NCBI GenBank assembly: GCA_950097015.1 | Contig: CATNEN010000038.1 | Span: 12,332,001-12,396,000 of the forward strand | Direction of reading: 5' to 3' | Length of the DNA stretch: 64,000 nt | Source: Macrostomum hystrix | Lineage: Eukaryota; Platyhelminthes; Macrostomidae | Shown: piece after piece, positions 50,101 through 58,802 of the stretch | Layout of the letters: every line of letters begins with the position of its first letter | How positions within the stretch are numbered: the first letter of the stretch is position 1 | Position numbers and translations under genes: made by a program | The notes under the pieces: model-generated | The model's input: the letters and a program-made list of their open reading frames with translations, nothing else | Told to the model about the DNA's origin: nothing | Databases searched by the model: none

Positions 50101-53100
50101 ATAGCTGCGTAAAGCTGTGCAGTCTAAGGGTAGCGGGTGAATAAACCTCTGCTAATTCTGTTACCTATTTTATAACTGGTTGAGCTAATAGCTCTCCATT
50201 GTAAGTAGTATTATTACTGCTTAATACAGTGCAGTACAGTACTAACTACTTTGCACAGTGGTGCTAAGCGTTCACTTTCTGTATACAAATATCCAGAACT
50301 GCTGCTTCAACCCGAATCCCACCAGGTTTTATGCTAACCTGTCCGGGCCGGGCTTCAGTCTTCACTCGGACATTGTCATGCCCTATTTGTGCAAGTACGG
50401 CACTCCGGAGCAGAAAAAACGCTACCTGCCTCGCATGACCTCCGGCGAAGTCATCGGCGCCATCGCCATGACCGAGCCCGGAGCTGGCAGCGATCTACAA
50501 GGTGTTAAGACTCGGGCTGTGAAGACTTCCAGCGGCGATTACGTTCTGAATGGCAGCAAAACTTTCATTACTAACGGCTGGAACTGCGACCTGTGCATTG
50601 TGGTGGCCGTCACAGATCCGAGTGCCAAGACTCCAGCCCGCGGTATCAGCCTGTTTCTAGTTGACACAGAGTATGCGGGCTTTCGCAAAGGTCGCAAGCT
50701 TGAAAAGATGGGTCTAAAAGCTCAGGATACCGCCGAGCTGTTCTTTGAAGATGTTCGCCTGCCAGCTACGGCCCTGCTAGGCCAGGAGAATCGTGGCTTT
50801 GCCTACCTGATGAGCGAACTACCCAGGGAGAGAATGCTAATTGCCGACATTGGCCAGGCCAGCTCCGAATGGATGTTTGAAGAGACCAGACGTTACGTAC
50901 GAGAACGACGTGCGTTCGGGCGTACCTTGTCCGCGCTGCAGGTAAGAACTTCTGCTAAAATTCGGTTTAGATGACGAGGCATTTGGCCTTCGTAAAGACC
51001 AGTCGTCAAATTTTTTAATTTGATTTAGAAACGCATATGAATATTAAGCATGCAGTTAATGTGATCCGTAGCAGCATATCAGGTAAAAAACACCGCCCAA
51101 CAGATTCTGAGTTGTATTAATAACGATAATATTCTTAAAGTCTGTGGGCGGAAAATTACTAATTAGACTAACACACATTGGACCGTGTACATCTGAGTTG
51201 GATTGCTTTTAGTTTTCTTATTAGAAGAGCACAGCTTTGTAAAGGCTTGGGTAAATATTTTTGCTCATAACTCAAAGGTGTTGCGAGGATAGATTTATTA
51301 AGGTAAGCACCGCTTTGACGAGCTCTTTCTTCAAGTCCGTAGTCAGACAGATGCTTATCTATTTATATATCAATCTATTAAGTCCTCATTAGCAGAAAGT
51401 ATTTCTTCATTATCGGATGAAAAAATAAAGGCTCGATATTTGGAAAGTGCAAAGCTATTTACTTTGTAATTTTAGCATGCTTAACAAATGTTCTGTAGAT
51501 TTCTTTCTGAAAAAGAGCCGGGATGTATTAAATCTATTTTAGGAATTTACTTCTTTTGATGTTCGGAATATTATAAATTATTGACCTATACTTCCTTAAT
51601 TAGTACTAATGCGTTAAGCCCATTTTCGCCATTTGTCTGAAATCGCGTTAAATTGATGGCTACCCTCATACCTTTAATTAGCACTTTAGCAGTTGAAAAC
51701 CATGCAGTTTAACTTTATTTTAAATGCATTATGGACTCTCAATTGTTTTTACTGTTAATACGTTGACATCATAATTATGCTTATACATATGATTGCTACG
51801 TGTTTATTGGCTAACAACACGTTTAGCTTCACTGTTTTCTCGCCCGCTTATAAATATTAGTCAGCGGGTGTTTTTCAAGCGAAAGGTGTTAGGACGAGTT
51901 GCATACTATATACAGAGTTGCCATGCCTGACTACATCGATAAGAGTCAAGGCCTAGCTAAGCAACAAAAGCAGGTCAAAGCTGAGAATAAGCTGCCACCA
52001 GCCAATCGGTTGTTAACGTCTGATCGAAAGATTACTCAGCAGCAGCAGCAGCAGCAGCAGCAGAATCCATGGTGGTGCCGCAAGTCGCAAGTTCACATTC
52101 AGCCTGAGGACAGGCAGTCAGAAGCTGCTAGTCTGCTGCGCAAGCCACCGCCTCCTAGAAGACTGCCTCCAATTATTCGGCTTAAAAAGACTGACGAATA
52201 CCCTAATAGATAATTATATTGTAATACGTACTAGCGTTTAGGTAGGCACGAAGCCCATGAGAGACAGCCTAGGCTGACTGCAGGTTATCTTTAAAAGTTT
52301 TGGGGTGGCGCCGACACGCACCCCAGCACGTTGCACGATGCGCATGCGAGAATGTACAAAGCGTGCACAGACGATACCTTACACTATATCAACATCTGAT
52401 GGACATTGCATCAATCAGGGTCAATAAGAATGAAATACAAAGTATAATTCTCGTTTCAATGAAATATAAAAGATAAACAAAATTGTCATCTTCTCATACC
52501 AATTCAAACTATTTTGATTGCTTCTGTAAGCGTTAATGTTATTTGATGTCATAAAGATTTATTGCATTTCACATATTGATTATAAATCATTCATTGTGAG
52601 GCAGTGAAAATTAACAATAGTATATAACCAGCAAAATTTAGTTTTTTGTTGTTTAAGGTAAGTAGATTCTGTAAATAATTCTGTACTCTAGAAAACACGT
52701 TAATGTCTAGCTGGTTTGTTTATACTCATTAAAATAAATTAAAATAGCCACTACCAGTCAAAATCCTCAGCTGCTGTCAACCTTCCAGATCCTCAGCTGC
52801 CATCAACCTTCCAGATCCTCAGCTGCCATCAACCTTCCAGATCCTCAGCTGCCATCAACCTTCCAGATCCTCAGCTGCCATTAACCTCCCAGATCCTCAG
52901 CTGCCATCAACCTCCCAGATCCTCAGCTGCCATCAACCTTCCAGATCCTCAGCTGCCATCAACCTCCCAGATCCTCAGCTGCTATCAACCTCCCAGATCC
53001 TCAGCTGCTATCAACCTCCCAGATCCTCAGCTGCTACAACCTCCCAGGTCCTCAGCTGCTACAACCTCCTAGCTCCTCAGCTGCTACAACCTCCCAGGTC

Positions 53101-53560
53101 CTAAGCTGCCATCAACCTCCCAGATCCTCAGCTGCTATCAACCTCCTAGGTCCTCAGCTGCTACAACCTCCCAGATCCTCAGCTGCCATCAACCTCCTAG
53201 ACTCCAACTGCCAACTGACTTAGATATCCATTATTTCACGCCTTCCAGACAATCCAACACAAGTTGGCGGACTTGAAGACGGAAATCTGTGTCGCTCGCG
53301 CTTTTGCTGACCAGTGCATCGAGCTGCAGAATGTGGACCGTCTAGACTCATACACGGCCTCAATGGCCAAGATGTGGTGCACGGAGATGCAGAACCGCGT
53401 GGCCTATCAGTGCGTGCAGCTGCACGGCGGCTGGGGCTACATGTGGGAGTATCCGATAGCCAAGGCCTACGTTGATGCCAGGGTGCAGCCAATCTACGGT
53501 GGCGCCAATGAGATCATGAAGGAACTCATTGCTAGGCCAATCTGCGATCCCAGCAAGTAG
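41132..53560 (+). CDS. ACADL: Long-chain acyl-CoA dehydrogenase, mitochondrial (ACADL-like), complete
   Basis: Exons 41132-41181, 42977-43132, 43781-43918, 50326-50941 and 53249-53560 join in phases 2, 2, 2, 0 to 423 residues (human ACADL has 430). The enzyme performs the first, FAD-dependent step of mitochondrial beta-oxidation. The first exon encodes MSLLRISRGWRMITGV, an Arg-rich amphipathic matrix-targeting presequence. Family blocks are clear: RRIFTEEHDLLRDTCRKFF, FYANLSGPGFSLHSDI, AIAMTEPGAGSDLQGVKT, GRKLEKMGLKAQDTAELFF, ERMLIADIGQASSEWMFEE (with the helix-G Glu proposed as catalytic base in ACADL/IVD) and VQLHGGWGYMWEYPIAKAY near the C-terminus. YGGANEIMKE has Gly where medium-chain enzymes carry the catalytic Glu, which fits the long-chain type. 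The 6.4-kb third intron contains an antisense GPCR gene and the 2.3-kb fourth intron a small gene. Confidence 0.95.
43325..43405 (+). mobile_element. Fragment of SINE family C (diverged)
   Basis: The reverse complement contains TGACTTTCTAATCGTTAGAC, like the family C copies near 60960 and 61990. Weak and short. Confidence 0.4.
44230..46560 (+). pseudogene. Decayed retrotransposon pieces (reverse transcriptase and RNase H, DIRS/gypsy-like)
   Basis: Two patches of more GC-rich, broken coding sequence. Around 44560-44760 one frame reads RLPFGG, then (across a shift) RIYLNF, then LLATLQCLGFDINLSKTQT. This resembles the LPFG...YLDD...LGF.IN..KS blocks of DIRS/gypsy-type reverse transcriptases, with the catalytic DD lost. 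Around 46290-46450 a frame reads EFHLINFCNDAGG and ILPLLAIITASALRNDF, resembling the RNase H region. Stops and frameshifts are frequent and no LTRs or split repeats were seen. Class assignment is tentative. Confidence 0.4.
48263..48268 (-). promoter_or_regulatory. Poly(A) signal of the nested GPCR gene
   Basis: TTTATT on + reads AATAAA on the minus strand, about 55 nt beyond the GPCR stop codon. Confidence 0.5.
48322..49789 (-). CDS. Rhodopsin-class (class A) GPCR, orphan, nested antisense in an ACADL intron
   Basis: Minus strand exons 49789-49774 (MSLIN plus one base), 49657-49338 and 49002-48322 join in phases 1 and 0 to 338 residues. Seven hydrophobic segments are visible: TM1 FLTVAAFGLAANSLTIAVF, TM2 LLIISQAAVDLSGCIFASV, TM3 running into LITLERF (an ERF variant of DRY), TM4 VAIACIWSYTCLHLW, TM5 FTVLYAFPVVNMTICYSVM, TM6 FLVAGIAYVLCFTANQ, and TM7 with NPVIY. 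The tail is basic, then polyQ. The ligand cannot be told; peptide-type receptors are the usual guess for such divergent invertebrate sequences. The 16-nt first coding exon is inferred from matching phase and splice signals only. A minus-strand AATAAA follows the stop. The whole gene sits between ACADL exons 3 and 4. Confidence 0.82.
50055..50195 (-). mobile_element. Eroded copy of SINE family B
   Basis: Resembles 38270-38410 in the same orientation: CGCAGCTATTG, AGCTGCGTAAAGCTGTGCAG and GTTACCTATTTTATAACTGG line up with the family B body. The tRNA head is not recognisable. Confidence 0.45.
51849..51856 (+). promoter_or_regulatory. TATA box of the nested small gene
   Basis: TATAAATA lies 67 bp upstream of the ATG at 51923, a normal spacing for a short 5'UTR. 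It is embedded in CCCGCT...GCGGG flanks. Confidence 0.5.
51923..52213 (+). CDS. Small basic Q-rich protein, single exon, nested in an ACADL intron
   Basis: A 96-residue uninterrupted ORF in a locally GC-richer, codon-like stretch inside the fourth ACADL intron, on the same strand. It starts MPDYIDKSQGLAKQQKQVKA, has a run of nine Gln, a PWWCRKS motif, and a Pro/Arg-rich basic end (PPPPRRLPPIIRLKK). No signal peptide or membrane segment. A TATA box sits just upstream. I do not recognise the family. It could be an independent intronless gene or an alternative exon of ACADL; the TATA box and its own stop favour the former. Confidence 0.5.
   Translation: MPDYIDKSQGLAKQQKQVKAENKLPPANRLLTSDRKITQQQQQQQQQNPWWCRKSQVHIQPEDRQSEAASLLRKPPPPRRLPPIIRLKKTDEYPNR
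52755..53215. repeat. 26-bp CAGATCCTCAGCTGCCATCA array at the last ACADL acceptor
   Basis: About 17-18 units of 26 bp ending about 35 bp before the last exon. The unit contains CCTTCCAG|AT and the true acceptor is CCTTCCAG|AC. Confidence 0.93.
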
Positions 53561-53629
53561 ATTTTGGGACTTGCTACTAACATGTAAGATCATAGCACCA
53601 TTCCAACAGGCCAAGTTAGTTAGCTAAAG

Positions 53630-53635
53630 AATAAA
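53630..53635 (+). promoter_or_regulatory. Poly(A) signal AATAAA of ACADL
   Basis: Canonical hexamer 70 bp after the ACADL stop codon. Confidence 0.65.
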
Positions 53636-54114
53636 CAAGAAGAAGTTAACTTACTTATTAATTGCTCTAGTGCCTCATTCCTTGTCTGATTTCTATTTGG
53701 CAATGTAATAGCGGCTCCTTTGATACTGTTTAATTATCGTGTAGGATTCGCAAGTTTTAAATAATTACACTTCAGTTTGTGCTGTTTTTTAATTTGAACA
53801 TGTTCAACTCGCAATTCTAATAATTGTGATTGGTTAGTACTCGTAGTTTTGTTTAAAAAATGCTATAGATAGAATTACTCGTAGATCGACAAACTGGGTG
53901 TAAATTCGTGTGATTTATTATAAATGCATATATCACTTACTTGACTGTGAGCTCCACTCGCTGCATAAAACATACATTTTTTAATTGCCACTTCTTTGTT
54001 CGGGTTAATAATAAACTAGCGAGCCATAACTAAAATGTATGAAGCTATGTAAGTCATTTCAGGGTGTAAAGACGTTCAGCATTCTTGTTTTGAAACTCGT
54101 TGTCTCGCTCTTTG

Positions 54115-56750
54115 CACCATTCCACAGTGTGCTGACTCTCACCCTAACATTCCACAGTGTGCTGGCTCTCACCCCGCCATTCCACAGTGTGCTGGCTCTC
54201 ACCCTAACATTCCACAGTGTGCTGGCTCTCACCCTAACATTCCACAGTGTGCTGGCTCTCACCCCGCCATTCCACAGTGTGCTGGCCCTCACCCCGCCAT
54301 TCCACAGTGTGCTGGCTCTCACCCTGCCATTCCACAGTGTGCTGGCTCTCACCCTGCCATTCCACAGTGTGCTGGCTCACCCTGCCATTCCACAGTGTGC
54401 TGGCTCTCACCCCGCCATTCCACAGTGTGCTGGCTCTCACCCTGACATTCCACAGTGTGCTGGCTCTCACCCTGACATTCCACAGTGTGCTGGCTCTCAC
54501 CCTGACATTCCACAGTGTGCTGGCCCTCACCCCGCCATTCCACAGTGTGCTGGCTCTCACCCCGCCATTCCACAGTGTGCTGGCTCTCACCCTGCCATTC
54601 CACAGTGTGCTGGCTCTCACCCTGACATTCCACAGTGTGCTGGCTCTCACCCTGACATTCCACAGTGTGCTGGCTCTCACCCTGACATTCCACAGTGTGC
54701 TGGCTCTCACCCTGACATTCCACAGTGTGCTGGCTCTCACCCTGACATTCCACAGTGTGCTGGCTCTCACCCTGACATTCCACAGTGTGCTGGCTCTCAC
54801 CCTGACATTCCACAGTGTGCTGGCTCTCACCCTGACATTCCACAGTGTGCTGGCTCTCACCCTGACATTCCACAGTGTGCTGGCTCTCACCCTGACATTC
54901 CACAGTGTGCTGGCTCACCCTGCCATTCCACAGTGTGCTGGCTCTCACCCTGCCATTCCACAGTGTGCTGGCTCTCACCCTGACATTCCACAGTGTGCTG
55001 GCTCTCACCCCGCCATTCCACAGTGTGCTGGCTCTCACCCTGCCATTCCACAGTGTGCTGGCTCTCACCCTGACATTCCACAGTGTGCTGGCTCTCACCC
55101 TGACATTCCACAGTGTGCTGGCTCTCACCCTGCCATTCCACAGTGTGCTGGCTCTCACCCTGACATTCCACAGTGTGCTGGCTCTCACCCTGACATTCCA
55201 CAGTGTGCTGGCTCTCACCCTGACATTCCACAGTGTGCTGGCTCTCACCCTGACATTCCACAGTGTGCTGGCTCTCACCCTGACATTCCACAGTGTGCTG
55301 GCTCTCACCCTGACATTCCACAGTGTGCTGGCTCTCACCCTGACATTCCACAGTGTGCTGGCTCACCCTGCCATTCCACAGTGTGCTGGCTCTCACCCTG
55401 CCATTCCACAGTGTGCTGGCTCTCACCCTGACATTCCACAGTGTGCTGGCTCTCACCCTGACATTCCACAGTGTGCTGGCTCTCACCCTGACATTCCACA
55501 GTGTGCTGGCCCTCACCCCGCCATTCCACAGTGTGCTGGCTCTCACCCCGCCATTCCACAGTGTGCTGGCTCTCACCCTGCCATTCCACAGTGTGCTGGC
55601 TCTCACCCTGACATTCCACAGTGTGCTGGCTCTCACCCTGACATTCCACAGTGTGCTGGCTCTCACCCTGACATTCCACAGTGTGCTGGCTCTCACCCTG
55701 ACATTCCACAGTGTGCTGGCTCTCACCCTGACATTCCACAGTGTGCTGGCTCTCACCCTGACATTCCATCCACAGTGTGCTGGCTCTCACCCTGACATTC
55801 CACAGTGTGCTGGCTCTCACCCTGACATTCCACAGTGTGCTGGCTCTCACCCTGACATTCCACAGTGTGCTGGCTCTCACCCTGACATTCCACAGTGTGC
55901 TGGCTCTCACCCTGACATTCCACAGTGTGCTGGCTCTCACCCTGACATTCCACAGTGTGCTGGCTCTCACCCTGACATTCCACAGTGTGCTGGCTCTCAC
56001 CCTGACATTCCACAGTGTGCTGGCTCTCACCCTGACATTCCACAGTGTGCTGGCTCTCACCCTGACATTCCACAGTGTGCTGGCTCTCACCCTGACATTC
56101 CACAGTGTGCTGGCTCTCACCCTGACATTCCACAGTGTGCTGGCTCTCACCCTGACATTCCACAGTGTGCTGGCTCTCACCCTGACATTCCACAGTGTGC
56201 TGGCTCTCACCCTGCCATTCCACAGTGTGCTGGCTCTCACCCCGCCATTCCACAGTGTGCTGGCTCTCACCCTGCCATTCCACAGTGTGCTGGCTCTCAC
56301 CCTGACATTCCACAGTGTGCTGGCTCTCACCCTGACATTCCACAGTGTGCTGGCTCTCACCCTGACATTCCACAGTGTGCTGGCTCTCACCCTGACATTC
56401 CACAGTGTGCTGGCTCTCACCCTGACATTCCACAGTGTGCTGGCTCTCACCCTGACATTCCACAGTGTGCTGGCTCTCACCCTGCCATTCCACAGTGTGC
56501 TGGCTCTCACCCCGCCATTCCACAGTGTGCTGGCTCTCACCCTGCCATTCCACAGTGTGCTGGCTCTCACCCTGACATTCCATCCACAGTGTGCTGGCTC
56601 TCACCCTGACATTCCACAGTGTGCTGGCTCTCACCCTGACATTCCACAGTGTGCTGGCTCTCACCCTGACATTCCACAGTGTGCTGGCTCTCACCCTGAC
56701 ATTCCACAGTGTGCTGGCTCTCACCCTGACATTCCACAGTGTGCTGGCCA
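54115..56750. repeat. 30-bp minisatellite, about 88 copies
   Basis: The unit is CACAGTGTGCTGGCTCTCAC followed by CCTGACATTC, with CCTGCC/CCCCGCC variants. Because 30 is divisible by three and the unit lacks stops in most frames, ORFs of 200-400 codons appear on both strands; these are artefacts. Marker variants recur at intervals: a 28-bp GCTGGCTCACCC unit near 54373, 54911 and 55361, and a CATCCACAG insertion near 55766 and 56580. This shows higher-order duplication. Confidence 0.97.
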
Positions 56751-56759
56751 TCGTGCATA

Positions 56760-58802
56760 CACACGTGTGCAGTCGAAGGACCACTAGAGGAAAAAGGACT
56801 GGACACTTTGTTTCCTGAACAAAATTATTAAAGGCAGTTATGACGGGAAAATGCACTAGCGAGATAGTAACATTTGAATTTTTCGCATTCAAATGTTGAT
56901 AACATTTAACTACTCGTAAATGCTGTTCTTTAAAAAATGCTAAATTTGTTTCTTAAACGAATTTTAGAATTTTTTATTAATCAATAAGCGATCATTTAAA
57001 ATTCGTCTATAGCTTAGCCTACTGGTTTTTTAAGAAAAAATTCTACGTACGAGTCGGTATGACTAGTTATCGTAATACACTTAGCTCTACTTAATTAGAA
57101 AGTGACTAAAATTGAGTTAAATTGAATTGAGATTGCTTTTGACTAGCACTTGTGCTTCATGATAAAATATCCGTCCTTGTTCTAGGCGGTCATTGGTGCA
57201 GTCATACTCGCATGATTCATAGGACCGTTTCTGAATTTCTAAAGGCTCGACCGTGGACCGAATGTACACAAAATCGATATCATGGGAAGACAGTGAGAAC
57301 GAGCAATTGGTCGTTGACGGTGAAAGACTCTTATCTGAGCAGTGTTTGCTGATTGGCTGAGAGCAAATGCGCGGCGATCAGTTTGAGCTTTGCCATTCTC
57401 TGGCACTCTCTGATGGACTCCGCGGAGGAGGCCGAGTCGACGGCGGTGCCAAAACACAGCTGCAGCGGCTTCGCTTAAATGCCATTTTTTACTTCATGAA
57501 TAGCCTTCTGCAGGCGGTTGGGCACTTAGCAACGGGAAAGGTAGTGTTCCGCAATTGTTTTACCTTGAGTTATGATATGAACGATAGATTTTTCGTATCG
57601 GTTGAATTTTCTAAAAAAATTACTAATGGGCATCAATTGAAAGAGTCAAAACTTTTCGAAAGCGATCTTTTTCTCTTCTCTGTCCGAGTTTCGTACTAAT
57701 TCTTCTAGGAAGCAATTAATGGACTCGCAAGCTCAAAGTGGCTGTCAGCGTAGGAGCTGAAACTGGAAAAGAAGCAGTAGCTAATACAAGTCAAGGATGA
57801 CTAATCAGAATCACCACGCAGCCCATTAAGAGGGTTTCATTTAAGAGGATCAAAAAGCAAAAAACTACCGCACATCTGATTGGCTTTAGCAGCCGCAGCC
57901 AATTGGAGCTGAAAAAAGTTTGCAGAGAAGCAGCTGCAGCTCAAAGACGTGTACTTGTCAAAATATTTACGAGGTGCCGGCATAGATTATGACTTATGTA
58001 ATATATTGATTTGAAATAACTTTATTTTGAGTTATTTAGCAGCTAGAGAAACGCAAGAGAGTTAGCTCGTATGGCGCTGGGGGTTGAGTCCAAGGACTTG
58101 CAACTCAGCCATCAGTGCGTCAATTGCACAAACAATTCTTCCTTAACACCTGGCCCTTTTCCAGCGTCGGAAAATGAAACGTGGTCGATGCGACCAGAAG
58201 AGAACTGAGTGTTCGGCAGGTATAAAAAGTATCTATAATAATAAGAAAGCTAGGCGTTCATTATACCTGAACTCGTGCGTGCTCATGGGTCAGTGGTATG
58301 CGCAGAATTGCCTCCTCGCTGGCTGCAGTCGAGTGCCGCCAAATGATTCGCAGTACCCACAGACCCCTCAAGTCGCAGGATCCCAGGATCAGGACACGTC
58401 CTTTAGTTCAGCTCAGGCACTCTAAGTGCTGTGCCTGGATTCGAAGATTTTTATTTAAATTAGTTACTATTCGCTAGATAGCAGGACAATCTAATGGACC
58501 AGTTGCTATTCGCGGTGTATCGCGGTATCAAGAACTGTAATACTGGCAAAAACGGCACCAATTAAACGTGTTTTGGGCTATTGTATAAGTGTAGAACCGA
58601 TTAGAATCTAAATCTAAAATAAATCTAAAGTAAAAAAATTAAATTAAAGCCTCTAGCACACAGCAGAACAGATAAAGGTTCAGGTAGCTAACTCATATTT
58701 TAAGCTTCTAATCTTTGAGCAGTCATAGAACAGACAGTACAGTCTGCACAGGTCATTGTCAAGACTTCAAATTAGCCAGTTTCATGAGACTCCCATTTCG
58801 TC
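56760..58802. other. Spacer upstream of the SLC16 gene
   Basis: AT-rich to about 57140, then a mixed region with several CCAAT-like motifs (57350-57360, 57885-57905) and a TATAAAAA-like motif near 58220. These could belong to the SLC16 promoter region, but the assignment is weak. A SINE fragment lies at 58290-58385. No exon could be supported. Confidence 0.35.
58290..58385 (+). mobile_element. Fragment of SINE family C
   Basis: The reverse complement contains GCAGCCAGCGAGGAGGCAAT, shared with 61885-61910 and near-identical to the copy at 60860. Confidence 0.6.

Noticed and set aside
54115..56750. CRISPR array
   Set aside because: Units are directly adjacent with no unique spacers, in a eukaryotic intron-rich context.
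54039..56892. Very long open frames (200-400 codons) on both strands
   Set aside because: They arise from a 30-bp stop-free tandem unit; all frames read the same 10-residue repeat, and no start context or exon structure supports them.
57367..57699. 110-codon frame on the + strand upstream of SLC16
   Set aside because: Composition changes from GC-rich to AT-rich mid-frame and no family or splice context was found; at most an untranslated exon.
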